IMG/VR virus record: IMGVR_UViG_3300037189_021352
Span: 62,001-126,000 of that record
From: a virus
DNA: 64,000 bases
Direction: 5' to 3' (one strand)
In this document: piece after piece, positions 32,129 through 39,741 of the stretch
Position numbering within the stretch: position 1 is the first letter of the stretch
Layout of the letters: each line of letters begins with the position of its first letter
Made by a program: the position numbers and the translations under genes
The notes under the pieces: model-generated
Told to the model about the DNA's origin: nothing
Database searches by the model: none
What the model saw: only the letters and a program-made list of their open reading frames with translations

Positions 32129-33271
32129 ATGCCTGTTGTACCTCCCAATTTTGGAAGCACTACTTTTAACAATATAATTACAAGTTATGATTTGCTCTCC
32201 CAGCGTATTAAACATATGCTCGGAGAACCTTTGGTTCAAGTAGAAATAAGTGATGCACAAATGTACACGTGCATAGATACAGCCTGTGAATTTTTTACTA
32301 AATTTGCCGGCACTACAGAAGAATTTTTAATATTTCGTTCAGATTTATACATTCCAGGTAAAGGTCTTCCTATTGGAAGGATAATAAACACTACACCAGA
32401 ATTGGGCAATAATCAAATAACAGAAATAATCTCAAGTCCCGGAATCACGGAATATAATGAAACTATAGGAGATGGGATTTCTAAGGCTTTTTTAATTAAT
32501 CATAATCTTAATTCATCAGAAGTGATTGTGGAACTTTATGATGCAAATACCGGACAACAAGTGTATGCATCCGTAACTACAGTATCACTAAATGCGGTGG
32601 CTATTTCTTTTGGATTTGTTATTCCAGTTAATTCTTATAATGTAATAGTTATAAACGGCGTCACCTCTGGTGAAACCTCAACTACAACTGCTTCTGTAAC
32701 TAGCACAAGCAGTGCAGGTTGGGATTTTGATATGAACAATTACCGAAAAGTTGCAGATGTGTATTCTTTCGCAGAGGGAAATAATTCTGGTATTAATACA
32801 TTATTTTCCGTAGAACATACCATAGCACAACAAGCTTATTTTGGACATTTATTAGGTAATGTTGGCTATGATTTAATTACTTGGCAAGCCTTAAAAGGGT
32901 GGTTGGATTTAAGAGATAAAGTATTGGCTTTGACTCCTTATTTGAGATTTGATCCTCACACTCAAATGCTTCGTATCATTCCCGAGCCAAGCCAAACTAA
33001 TACTCCTTATTATGGTTTAGTGGGTTGTCATTTGCAAAGACCTATTAAAGATATTGTAAGTCAATTGTGGGTTTATAGATATACCATGGCTTTAGTCAAA
33101 TTAGCAACCGCTCATGCTAGAGGAAAATATAGTGGTACTAATTTATTCGGGGGACAAGTAGTTTCCTATCAAGACCTAATGTCTCAGGGATTATCTGAAA
33201 GAGATAAACTAGAAGATGAATTAATGAATAAACACGTTGATTCAATGCCTACTAGATTTTTTATAGGGTAA
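32129..33271 (+). CDS. 13: Neck protein gp13-like with inserted beta domain
   Basis: 380 residues; T4 gp13 is 309. The N-terminal segment RIKHMLGEPLVQVEISDAQM, then CIDTACEFFTKFAGTTEEFL, and the C-terminal PYLRFDPHTQMLRI, CHLQRPIKDIVSQLWVYRYT, ALVKLATAHARGKYSG match gp13-type neck proteins. Between them, around 110-200, lies an extra beta-rich stretch (GDGISKAFLINHNLNSSEVI and ending SYNVIVINGV), then a Ser/Thr linker. Similar strand patterns occur in the fibre gene of this window. gp13 with gp14 seals the filled head. Position between portal and gp4 supports the call. Confidence 0.65.
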   Translation: MPVVPPNFGSTTFNNIITSYDLLSQRIKHMLGEPLVQVEISDAQMYTCIDTACEFFTKFAGTTEEFLIFRSDLYIPGKGLPIGRIINTTPELGNNQITEIISSPGITEYNETIGDGISKAFLINHNLNSSEVIVELYDANTGQQVYASVTTVSLNAVAISFGFVIPVNSYNVIVINGVTSGETSTTTASVTSTSSAGWDFDMNNYRKVADVYSFAEGNNSGINTLFSVEHTIAQQAYFGHLLGNVGYDLITWQALKGWLDLRDKVLALTPYLRFDPHTQMLRIIPEPSQTNTPYYGLVGCHLQRPIKDIVSQLWVYRYTMALVKLATAHARGKYSGTNLFGGQVVSYQDLMSQGLSERDKLEDELMNKHVDSMPTRFFIG

Positions 33272-33272
33272 T

Positions 33273-33740
33273 ATGCGCAAGCATTTAAATAAAAATTCTA
33301 AATATAACCAAGGCAAATTTCTTCCTCGAAATATAAACAAATACAAAGGTTCTTTACCCATTATATATAGATCTGGGTTGGAATTGAAGGCTTTTAGATG
33401 GATGGATAATAACCCAAATATTATTAGCTGGGGGTCTGAATCAGTGATAATACCATATTTTTCTCCATTAGATATGGAGAAAAAAATACATAGGTATTTT
33501 GTAGATTTAGTGGCTCATTTAAAAAACAAAGAAGGTGTCATTAAAAAATTATTAATAGAAGTTAAACCACATAAACAAACTTCTGCACCAACTTATAGTC
33601 CACGAAAAGGAAAAAAAACTGTGCTGTATGAACAAACACAGTTTTTAATTAATTCTGCTAAATGGGAGGCTGCTAAAGCCTGGTGTGATAAAAATAATTA
33701 CACTTTTATCATTCTCACCGAAAAACACCTAAAAGATTAA
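33273..33740 (+). CDS. 4: Head completion nuclease gp4-like
   Basis: 155 residues; T4 gp4 is 150. It acts at head completion and has a nuclease-like fold related to TnsA. Signatures are YRSGLELKAFRWMDNNPN (E in the first helix), ISWGSESVIIPYFSPLD, RYFVDLVAHL (Asp of the metal site) and LLIEVKPHKQT (E-x-K). AKWEAAKAWCDKNNYTF follows. These are the expected E...D...ExK catalytic elements. Its stop is interlocked with an opposite-strand gene (TTAA). One base separates it from the gp13-like gene. Confidence 0.88.
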   Translation: MRKHLNKNSKYNQGKFLPRNINKYKGSLPIIYRSGLELKAFRWMDNNPNIISWGSESVIIPYFSPLDMEKKIHRYFVDLVAHLKNKEGVIKKLLIEVKPHKQTSAPTYSPRKGKKTVLYEQTQFLINSAKWEAAKAWCDKNNYTFIILTEKHLKD

Positions 33741-33985
33741 GCATACGCTAATAGTGAATTTGGTTTTTCTTTATTAATAATGCCGTGAGCGTTATAAAGA
33801 GTTAATTTTGGTTTAGCCGCAGTTTCTGCATTTTGTTGAATAGTACCTAGGTCATCTACTGGTAAATCATTTTTAGGTAAATGATCATTCTGGGTCCTCA
33901 TGGATGCTAATAGAGGTTGTATAATTTCTGGTTGATTGATAGATGATATGGGTTGCATTGGATTAAAATTATACAATTTTTGCAT
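33737..33985 (-). CDS. Small hypothetical protein, opposite strand
   Basis: 82 residues, not recognised. It is Pro/Gln/Asn-rich (MQKLYNFNPMQPISSINQPE), without a clear domain. I accept it because the frame has a GAG-type ribosome site 6-8 bases before the ATG (33985) and a full ATAAATA box reading toward it, and because its stop forms TTAA with that of gene 4 as other single minus-strand genes here do. It may be a small structural or regulatory protein made late. Confidence 0.6.
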   Translation of the reverse strand: MQKLYNFNPMQPISSINQPEIIQPLLASMRTQNDHLPKNDLPVDDLGTIQQNAETAAKPKLTLYNAHGIINKEKPNSLLAYA

Positions 33986-33998
33986 AAAAATTCTCGTT

Positions 33999-34005
33999 TA
34001 TTTAT
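33999..34005 (-). promoter_or_regulatory. Candidate late promoter (ATAAATA) for 33737-33985
   Basis: ATAAATA on the minus strand, 13 bases upstream of the ATG at 33985, followed by an ACGAGAA-like ribosome site. Confidence 0.5.
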
Positions 34006-34045
34006 CTATAAAAAAATGTTTTTCTTGATATGACCGACTTTAACC

Positions 34046-34052
34046 ATAAATA
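34046..34052 (+). promoter_or_regulatory. Candidate late promoter (ATAAATA) for gene 21
   Basis: CATAAATATC, 17 bases before the gene 21 ATG (34070). It is almost identical to the box at 18729. It lies back to back with the minus-strand box at 33999, so the 84-base gap may hold two divergent late promoters. Confidence 0.55.
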
Positions 34053-34069
34053 TCTTTTATAATTCTTAT

Positions 34070-34744
34070 ATGAGTAATAACACATACCGTTTATTGGTTG
34101 AAGAGCCTACTTACGAAGTAAAATATTTAATAGAAGAAAAAAATCGTAATACTCCCTCCAATATGTTTATTCATGGCCCCTTTCTTATGGCCAATGAAGC
34201 TAACAAAAACAAAAGAATTTATCCTTTGGAAGAAATGGTCAAAGAAGTAAATCGTTATACTTCTGAAATGATTAATAATCATAGAGCCACTGGAGAATTA
34301 AATCATCCTCAAACCCCGGATATTAATTTAGAAAGAGTCTGTCATATGGTTACAGAGATGAAGCAAAATGGTAACATTTTTGAAGGCAAATCCAAGATTC
34401 TTTCTAATCCAATGGGTCAATTGGTAAGATCTTTAATTTTAGACGGAGTTAAACTAGGAGTTTCAAGCAGAGCCTTGGGTAAATTGGAACCTGGAAACAA
34501 TGGAATTAATAAAGTTTCAGATTTTAAATTGGTTGCTGTAGATGTTGTAGCAGATCCCTCAGTTCCTACAGCATTTGTAAACGGTATTTTAGAATCTAAA
34601 CAATGGATTTTAGCAGAAGACGGAAATTTTGAACCTCTTTATGATAATTTTGAAAAGAAAATTTCATCTCTTCCACTTAAAAATCAAAAACAATTTTTAA
34701 AAGAACAAATTTTAGCATTTATTAATGCTCTTAAATCTGTTTAA
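34070..34744 (+). CDS. 21: Prohead core protease gp21
   Basis: 224 residues; T4 gp21 is 212. It is the herpes-type serine protease that matures the prohead by cleaving after L/I-x-E. MFIHGPFLMANEANKNKRIY, GELNHPQTPDINLERVCHM (catalytic His region), GKSKILSNPMG and LGVSSRALG (Ser-containing motif) match the family. LVAVDVVADPSVP is the C-terminal conserved strand. The N terminus carries L-V-E (9-11), a possible self-processing site. It lies upstream of core, scaffold and capsid genes, in T4 order. Confidence 0.93.
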   Translation: MSNNTYRLLVEEPTYEVKYLIEEKNRNTPSNMFIHGPFLMANEANKNKRIYPLEEMVKEVNRYTSEMINNHRATGELNHPQTPDINLERVCHMVTEMKQNGNIFEGKSKILSNPMGQLVRSLILDGVKLGVSSRALGKLEPGNNGINKVSDFKLVAVDVVADPSVPTAFVNGILESKQWILAEDGNFEPLYDNFEKKISSLPLKNQKQFLKEQILAFINALKSV

Positions 34745-34757
34745 AGACCTAGTCTAG

Positions 34758-34764
34758 ATAAATA
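34758..34764 (+). promoter_or_regulatory. Candidate late promoter (ATAAATA) for 34777
   Basis: ATAAATATC, 12 bases before the ATG at 34777. The same ATAAATATC form appears before genes at 18741 and 34070. Confidence 0.5.
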
Positions 34765-34776
34765 TCAATATATTTT

Positions 34777-35010
34777 ATGAATTCTACAAATCCATTAATT
34801 TCCAAATTTATAGCGCAACTTTGTGAAAAGCAATTTGCATATGCTAACACTACTTTAGCAACTATTATAGAAGCTAAATTAAAAGAAAAAATTAAAAAAG
34901 AAGCTAAAAAGCTTTCTGGCAAATCTAAATCTATGTCAAAAGCAGATAAAAAGAAAGAATTTCTAGCTCGTATGGCTAAAGGTAAAAAAAAATCCAAAGG
35001 GGCCAAATAA
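34777..35010 (+). CDS. Small basic prohead core protein (gp67/gp68-like position)
   Basis: 77 residues, very Lys-rich in the second half (KLKEKIKKEAKKLSGKSKSM then KKKEFLARMAKGKKKSK). The N terminus PLISKFIAQLCEKQF is an amphipathic helix with L-C-E at 15-17, a candidate gp21 cleavage site. T4 places small core proteins gp67 and gp68 beside gene 21. This gene, between 21 and 22, holds the equivalent position, but sequence similarity to gp67/68 is not clear, and gp67 is acidic. It may be an internal DNA-binding head protein. Confidence 0.6.
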   Translation: MNSTNPLISKFIAQLCEKQFAYANTTLATIIEAKLKEKIKKEAKKLSGKSKSMSKADKKKEFLARMAKGKKKSKGAK

Positions 35011-35014
35011 AGGA

Positions 35015-35021
35015 ATAAATA
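35015..35021 (+). promoter_or_regulatory. Candidate late promoter (ATAAATA) for gene 22
   Basis: AATAAATAAAT, 15 bases before the gene 22 ATG (35037). Confidence 0.5.
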
Positions 35022-35036
35022 AATTATAACAATTGT

Positions 35037-35927
35037 ATGAACATAACCACTATTCTTGAGAATATTGATAAAGAAGTCTTAAACGAAGAGTCCGCAAGAG
35101 CAATTGCAGAGGCTTTTGAATCTGCTGTTAATGAAAAAGTATCTGCTCGTGTTGGTCTTGAAGTTGAAAAGGCTTTGAGTGAACAGGATGAAGACCATGC
35201 TAAAAAACTCAAAACTTTAGTAGAGGCTATTGATTCTGATCATACTTCTAAATTAGAAAAAGTAGTTGAAGCTGTTAATGCTAATCATACAGAAAAATTA
35301 CAAAAAATTGTTTCTTATTATCGCAAAGCAATTAATGAAAAAGCTGGTGCTTTTAGTAATAAAATTGTAGAAGAAATGAGCAATTATCTGGATTTATATT
35401 TAGACAAATTGATCCCGAGAGAACAGTTGAGTGAAGCAGTTGCTAATACAGCTGCTAAACAACAATTAGACCAGATCAAAAAAATTATTTCTTTGGATCC
35501 TTCCCAGCTTAATGAAAATTTCAAAAAAATTGTAATTCAGGGCAAATCTAAAATTGATCATCTCCAAGCCCAGCTTAATGAAGCTTATGAACAAAATGTT
35601 GCATTGAGCAAGACAGCACAAGCCGCTAAAGCTGCTCTTTTAATTGAACAAAAAACAAAGGGCATGGTTGGTTCTAAAAAACAATTCATTTCTAAAATTT
35701 TAGGAGATAAGTCAGTTGAATATATTAATGAAAATTTCAATTATGTAGTTAATATGTTTGAAAGAGAAGAAAGAACTTCTTCTAATGATTTAGTCTCAGA
35801 AGCATCTAAAGTAGCTGTCTCTAAAGATGCTAAAGTAGTTTACCCTCAGGTGATGACCGAATCTGTCAGTACACCAACCAACACCCAAGTAGCTGATTAC
35901 TTGACTGGTTTAAAAAGAGTTCGGTAA
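35037..35927 (+). CDS. 22: Prohead scaffold (core) protein gp22-like
   Basis: 296 residues; T4 gp22 is 269. It is the main assembly core of the prohead, digested by gp21 in maturation. It is almost entirely helical and charged: HAKKLKTLVEAIDSDHTSKL and KLEKVVEAVNANHTEKLQKI form an internal repeat. EEMSNYLDLYLDKLIP and MVGSKKQFISKILGDK, then INENFNYVVNMFEREE, are typical of the gp22 core region. Several L/I-x-E sites are present (I-L-E 6-8, L-N-E 15-17). It lies directly before gene 23, as in T4. Confidence 0.88.
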   Translation: MNITTILENIDKEVLNEESARAIAEAFESAVNEKVSARVGLEVEKALSEQDEDHAKKLKTLVEAIDSDHTSKLEKVVEAVNANHTEKLQKIVSYYRKAINEKAGAFSNKIVEEMSNYLDLYLDKLIPREQLSEAVANTAAKQQLDQIKKIISLDPSQLNENFKKIVIQGKSKIDHLQAQLNEAYEQNVALSKTAQAAKAALLIEQKTKGMVGSKKQFISKILGDKSVEYINENFNYVVNMFEREERTSSNDLVSEASKVAVSKDAKVVYPQVMTESVSTPTNTQVADYLTGLKRVR

Positions 35928-35937
35928 TTTTAAGTTG

Positions 35938-35959
35938 GAGAAATACACGGCGTATTCTC
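35938..35959 (+). other. Hairpin between scaffold and capsid genes
   Basis: An 8-bp stem with one bulged A (35938-35946 with 35952-35959), loop ACGGC. It has no T tract. It may be an RNA processing or stability element for the abundant gene 23 message. Confidence 0.4.
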
Positions 35960-35971
35960 GAAATATATACA

Positions 35972-35978
35972 GTAAATA
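35972..35978 (+). promoter_or_regulatory. Candidate late promoter variant (GTAAATA) for gene 23
   Basis: GTAAATA, 16 bases before the gene 23 ATG (35995). It is one mismatch from ATAAATA. No better match lies in the gap, although an AAATAAA is also present nearer the start. Confidence 0.4.
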
Positions 35979-35994
35979 GAAAACAAATAAACAT

Positions 35995-37449
35995 ATGAGT
36001 AATGTAAGTTCCGCACCCGGATATATTGACGCAAACCGCGCAACCCAACTTCTCGAGAAGTGGGCACCTATGCTTGATTTTTCAAGTGATAAGGTTTCCC
36101 CTATTGAGGGTGAACATCAACGTTTGGCAACCGCCATGTTGATGGAAAACCAAGAGCGCTGGTGTCTCAATGAAGCTGGTAACATCGCTGGAAGCGGTGG
36201 AGTCTTTGGCTCTGCTGGTCCTGGTGGTACCTTTGGTGGTCAATTTGGTAACACAGATGGCTACGCTCAAGGAGATTCCCGCATGCCTAAGGTTTTGATT
36301 CCCATGGTTCGTCGTACGTTCCCAGAATTGATTACCAACGAAATCGTTGGAGTTCAACCTATGAGTGGTCCTGTCGGATTGGCTTTCGCCTTACGCTATC
36401 GTTACGAAGCTGATAGTTTGGGTTCTACTGGATTAGACGGATATACAAACGGATCCACCACCTTTGGTGCTGGTATTCAACGTAGTGCTATTGACGGGCA
36501 AGAATTGGGTTACCAATATCTTGACACTCGCTTCACTGGCACATCTGCAGCTTCCCTCTCCGGCAACACCGATTTTTCGATTGCCGCAGAAGACCAAGGT
36601 GTTGCAGCTATCCTCAGTCAGTATGAACTTACTGGTAATATTCCTCAAATCACTGTCGAATTCTCCAAGACAGCAGTTGAAGCCGGCACACGCCGTTTAG
36701 CAGCTCGTTGGTCTGTTGAGTTGGAGCAAGATTTGAAGAACATGAACGGATTGGATATCGATTCTGAATTGACAAATGCGATGAGCTATGAAATTCAGGC
36801 AGAAATCGACCGTGAAATGATTATCAGAATGCTTCAGATTTCTCTCAACGCTGGTAAAGGCACTGGATATAGCTTCTGGTACGCAGCTTCCGCTGATGCC
36901 CGTTGGTTAGGAGAACGCAACCGCGACTTCTACGCCAAGGTTATCGTTGAAGCAAACCGTATCGCAATTCGTAACCGCCGTGGTAGCGCTAATTTCATTA
37001 TCGCCACTCCGAAAGTTTGTGCGATCATGGAAATGTTACCTGAGTTTCAATGGATGCCTGTAAACGGTAACGTGAATACTCAACCCACTGGCATTGCCAA
37101 GGTTGGTACTCTCGGTGGTCGTTTCACCATCTACAGAGATACTCGTACGGAAGCTCAGAATCTCACCACTCGTGGTGGGACAACCAATCCTGCGAATGCA
37201 TTAGAGTATGCCTTGTTAGGTTACAAAGGTACCGAGTATTACGATACAGGTATCGTCTACTGTCCATATATTCCTGTCATGATTCAACGTACAGTTGGAG
37301 CAAACGACTTTAGCCCACGTGTTGGGTTGATGACTCGTTACGGCGTCGTAGATTACATCTTCGGTGCTTCCCTCTACTATCACACAATCATCGTCAAGGG
37401 CTTGGGCTCAGACAATGTAAACGGCAACGGTGGTAAGCTCTACATGTAA
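35995..37449 (+). CDS. 23: Major capsid protein gp23
   Basis: 484 residues; T4 gp23 is 521. It has an HK97 fold and forms the capsid hexamers. T4-type segments are KWAPMLDF, MLMENQERWCLNEAGN (50-62), SRMPKVLIPMVRRTFPELI (96-114), GVQPMSGPVGLAFALRYRYE and WSVELEQDLKNMNGLDIDSE. A likely gp21 cut follows LNE at residue 60, comparable to T4 gp23 after residue 65. Codon use differs from the rest of the window: many CGT/CGC, GGT and C-ending codons and higher GC, as expected for the most highly expressed gene. A strong terminator follows. Confidence 0.96.
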   Translation: MSNVSSAPGYIDANRATQLLEKWAPMLDFSSDKVSPIEGEHQRLATAMLMENQERWCLNEAGNIAGSGGVFGSAGPGGTFGGQFGNTDGYAQGDSRMPKVLIPMVRRTFPELITNEIVGVQPMSGPVGLAFALRYRYEADSLGSTGLDGYTNGSTTFGAGIQRSAIDGQELGYQYLDTRFTGTSAASLSGNTDFSIAAEDQGVAAILSQYELTGNIPQITVEFSKTAVEAGTRRLAARWSVELEQDLKNMNGLDIDSELTNAMSYEIQAEIDREMIIRMLQISLNAGKGTGYSFWYAASADARWLGERNRDFYAKVIVEANRIAIRNRRGSANFIIATPKVCAIMEMLPEFQWMPVNGNVNTQPTGIAKVGTLGGRFTIYRDTRTEAQNLTTRGGTTNPANALEYALLGYKGTEYYDTGIVYCPYIPVMIQRTVGANDFSPRVGLMTRYGVVDYIFGASLYYHTIIVKGLGSDNVNGNGGKLYM

Positions 37450-37466
37450 TCCATAGTGAACCTCTT

Positions 37467-37504
37467 AAAACACTCCCACTCAAAAGGTGGGAGTGTTTTT
37501 TTTG
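37467..37504 (+). terminator. Rho-independent terminator after gene 23
   Basis: A perfect 9-bp GC-rich stem (37471-37479 with 37487-37495), extendable by four A-T pairs, a 7-base loop and a run of nine T after the stem. It is the strongest intrinsic terminator seen in the window, 18 bases after the capsid stop. Confidence 0.92.
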
Positions 37505-37526
37505 CTTTGATTTCCCTTTTCTGTGA

Positions 37527-37532
37527 TATAAT
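37527..37532 (+). promoter_or_regulatory. Candidate extended -10 promoter for 37544
   Basis: TATAAT preceded by TGA, an extended -10 (TGnTATAAT). A TTGATT at 37507-37512 is a poor -35 with only a 14-base spacer. It reads the gene directly after the capsid terminator. It suggests host-type sigma-70 recognition, unlike the late boxes elsewhere. Confidence 0.5.
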
Positions 37533-37543
37533 ATCAATTTGAT

Positions 37544-38077
37544 ATGAAAAGATATGCTCTATGTGGCGCACATGGTACTGGTAAAACCACAGTTTTGCAG
37601 GATATTGCAGATTATTTGATAGACGAAACAGAGATAAAACCAATCTTTAATACAAGTAATGCTCGTAATTTGTTTAAAATGGGTATAAAAGTTAATGATA
37701 AAGGTGATGATTTTGTTCAATATGTAGTACAGGCAAGCCATGTTAGTCGATTTGCAGAACCTAATTGGTTTGCAGATCGTTGTGTGGTAGATGGATTTGC
37801 TTATATGGAAGCAGCATCAAGGAGACAATTGGTATCCAGGGATTGTTGGAATACAGTTTATACATTAATGGATACATTTGCTCCGTTATACACTCAAATT
37901 TTTTATGTTCCTATAGAATTTGAAATGGAAAATGATGGGGTACGAAAAGTTGATATAGAATATCAACAAGAAGTAGATCGATATATGTCAAAAGCGTTGA
38001 AGAATTATAATAATGTTACAATTGTAAAAGGAAATCGTGCGGAACGTAAAGAACTTGTATTAAAATACATTGCATGA
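37544..38077 (+). CDS. AAA_28/NadR-type P-loop ATPase or kinase
   Basis: 177 residues. Walker A is GAHGTGKTT (8-16). WFADRCVVDGFAYMEAASRR is the DR-x-x-x-D kinase segment. QIFYVPIEFEMENDGVRKVD and IEYQQEVDRYMSKAL form the lid/substrate region shared with the paralogue at 19721. The substrate is unknown; kinases for nucleosides, nicotinamide riboside or similar small molecules are all possible. It lies between the capsid gene and a Pyr_excise-family gene, with a likely own promoter and a four-base overlap (ATGA) with the next gene. Confidence 0.75.
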   Translation: MKRYALCGAHGTGKTTVLQDIADYLIDETEIKPIFNTSNARNLFKMGIKVNDKGDDFVQYVVQASHVSRFAEPNWFADRCVVDGFAYMEAASRRQLVSRDCWNTVYTLMDTFAPLYTQIFYVPIEFEMENDGVRKVDIEYQQEVDRYMSKALKNYNNVTIVKGNRAERKELVLKYIA

Positions 38078-38607
38078 ATTTGTTTATCCTAGACCTAGAT
38101 CCTAAAATTGCAGCTCAATATTACCAGGATCTTCATATTAATAAGATTATTATAGAAGGAACACAGTTACTAGCAGCAGCTTATCCTCTTGATAGACTGG
38201 CACAAGATGATTGTCCTCGCACTCAAAAAGGTACAGTACGTAAACATGGACATTATAACCATCCAATGACTAAATGGGTACGGACAAATATGACTAATTT
38301 TGTATGGACATTAAATCATTTAGATGGTTTATATCAAGAAAGATTATATAGATTTGAAAAGGAACACTTCAGTAAAGATTTTATAGATTGGGCTTGGAGT
38401 AATCCACCAGATCTGCCACACGGAGATATGACTGAACACCCGCAATGCTTTGCTGTATCTTTTCCACAATGTATTGTGCCGGGTAATCCTGTAAAGGGTT
38501 ATCAAAATTACTACAATGCTGGTAAAACAGAATTTAAATTTGGATCCAAGATTGTGAAAGCCAAATGGACCAAGAGAGACGTACCTTATTTCTTTGTTAA
38601 TAAGTAA
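38074..38607 (+). CDS. Pyr_excise (DenV-like) family protein
   Basis: 177 residues. NLFILDLDPKIAAQYYQDLH (2-21), IIIEGTQLLAAAYPL, YNHPMTKWVRTNMTNFVWTL and NPVKGYQNYYN match the pyrimidine-dimer DNA glycosylase/endonuclease V family (PF03013). T4 DenV, 138 residues, excises UV dimers using its N-terminal amine and a conserved Glu. Here the N-terminal residue after Met is Asn rather than Thr, so activity on dimers is uncertain. Many phages and bacteria carry this longer form with unknown substrate. It is translationally coupled to the P-loop kinase gene before it. Confidence 0.7.
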   Translation: MNLFILDLDPKIAAQYYQDLHINKIIIEGTQLLAAAYPLDRLAQDDCPRTQKGTVRKHGHYNHPMTKWVRTNMTNFVWTLNHLDGLYQERLYRFEKEHFSKDFIDWAWSNPPDLPHGDMTEHPQCFAVSFPQCIVPGNPVKGYQNYYNAGKTEFKFGSKIVKAKWTKRDVPYFFVNK

Positions 38608-38611
38608 TTTT

Positions 38612-39079
38612 ATGAATTTTAAATCATTTTATACTGAAGCAGTTAATAAATTTAACACAGAATGGCAGGTTACTAGAGAAGAAGCTAAGAAAATTAAAGA
38701 GGTGGATAAAAAAATAGCTCATGTAAAATCTTTTTTAATTGCAAATCCCTCATCAGCTAACTTTGGCAGAGTGGCTAACTGGACTCGAATGACAAAATTG
38801 GGCTATAAAAACACATCACCGGAAAGTGCTCAAAAATTTGAAGATTTTCTAGACTACCTGGAATTCAATAAATCTAAATTTTCAGCAGAAGATAAAGATA
38901 TAGATTTAAAAAATCTTCCAGAAGCAAAATTTATAGCAGTGTATAAAGATTTGGTTCATAGAAAGAATAATCTTCATCATGGTGGAAAAAGACCAGTTTC
39001 TATGAGCCAATATTTGGCTAAAATGAAAGAAGTAGCAAGAGAAAGAAAGATTTCTTTGCCCCCAGATCCACAAGATTAA
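38612..39079 (+). CDS. Hypothetical protein with head-targeting-like N terminus
   Basis: 155 residues from the ATG at 38612; an upstream TTG at 38594 is in frame but inside the previous gene. The N terminus FKSFYTEAVNKF resembles the capsid-targeting start of T4 internal proteins (for example TYQEFIAEA in IPIII), with an acidic E-A pair after an aromatic-rich helix. The rest is helical and Lys-rich (EEAKKIKEVDKKIAHVKSFL and HRKNNLHHGGKRPVSMSQYL). It could be packaged in the head and injected. No enzyme motif is recognised. Its stop forms TTAA with the minus-strand gp16-like gene. Confidence 0.6.
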   Translation: MNFKSFYTEAVNKFNTEWQVTREEAKKIKEVDKKIAHVKSFLIANPSSANFGRVANWTRMTKLGYKNTSPESAQKFEDFLDYLEFNKSKFSAEDKDIDLKNLPEAKFIAVYKDLVHRKNNLHHGGKRPVSMSQYLAKMKEVARERKISLPPDPQD

Positions 39080-39546
39080 TTGTCTTCCAATAGATCTACT
39101 TGATTTTTGCGAGGTTTAGCATCTACAAACTTGTTTATTACCTCGTCCCTGGTGGCTATAAGAATATTGTTTGCAGCAGGTAGCCTGGAAACAATCTCCT
39201 TTTTACCAGCAATATCCATTTTCTTCAATTCTACAGCAGTGGTAGATTGCTTATGTTGTAAATTGATGCTATTAAGAGAGTCTATAGCCTTAGTTGTAGC
39301 ACTCATTAACGAGGCCATAGCAGCTATTTCTTTAGGATCTGCTCCCATAGAAATATTATTAGATAATATGGTTATAGCATCTAGACCAGCTTGAATAACC
39401 TCTGCGGTTTTTTGATAAACATATCCACTTACATTTTCGTCTGTTACAATTATTTCTGGGGTTGCTGGAGTGGGAGAATGATCAGCTGGCAAAGAAGTTG
39501 CTTTTAGTTCACTGATAATACTGTCTATTTCAGAGTTAGATTCCAT
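39076..39546 (-). CDS. 16: Probable small terminase subunit gp16-like
   Basis: 156 residues; T4 gp16 is 164. The central helical pair YQKTAEVIQAGLDAITIL, then MGADPKEIAAMASLMSATTK and IDSLNSINLQHK, matches the gp16 oligomerisation region (helix-turn with an M-A-S/T-L-M core) by eye. N- and C-terminal parts are acidic and flexible. The protein recognises DNA and regulates the large terminase. In T4 gene 16 precedes 17; here it is a lone minus-strand gene and gene 17 is not in the window. A CTAAATA box (39577-39571) reads toward it. Confidence 0.6.
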   Translation of the reverse strand: MESNSEIDSIISELKATSLPADHSPTPATPEIIVTDENVSGYVYQKTAEVIQAGLDAITILSNNISMGADPKEIAAMASLMSATTKAIDSLNSINLQHKQSTTAVELKKMDIAGKKEIVSRLPAANNILIATRDEVINKFVDAKPRKNQVDLLEDN

Positions 39547-39570
39547 TGCTTTTAAGATAGGATGATATAA

Positions 39571-39577
39571 TATTTAG
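39571..39577 (-). promoter_or_regulatory. Candidate late promoter variant (CTAAATA) for the gp16-like gene
   Basis: CTAAATATT on the minus strand, 24 bases before the ATG at 39546, in the divergent gap before 39582. Confidence 0.4.
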
Positions 39578-39581
39578 GTAT

Positions 39582-39740
39582 ATGAGTATAAAAGTATCGG
39601 TAGAAAATTACGGAACCTTCTTTATTGATTCCAGTAAAGTAACAGAACTAATTGCTTGGCTTATGTCAAATTATCACAATCCAGCTCTTGGCGAAGTCAA
39701 TAATCATCAATCTCACGGCAATCAAATCATTAATGGTTGA
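39582..39740 (+). CDS. Small hypothetical protein, 52 residues
   Basis: ATG at 39582 to TGA at 39738-39740. The product, starting MSIKVSVENYGTFFIDSSKV and continuing TELIAWLMSN then a His/Asn-rich end, looks like a small beta-hairpin plus one helix. It is not recognised. It fills the gap between the gp16-like gene and dUTPase, is on the plus strand, and its stop is one base from the dUTPase ATG, which supports it as a real coupled gene. Confidence 0.6.
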   Translation: MSIKVSVENYGTFFIDSSKVTELIAWLMSNYHNPALGEVNNHQSHGNQIING

Positions 39741-39741
39741 T

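Noticed and set aside
36082-36648. Minus-strand frames inside the capsid gene
   Set aside because: They are antisense shadows made likely by the GC-richer, codon-biased gene 23.
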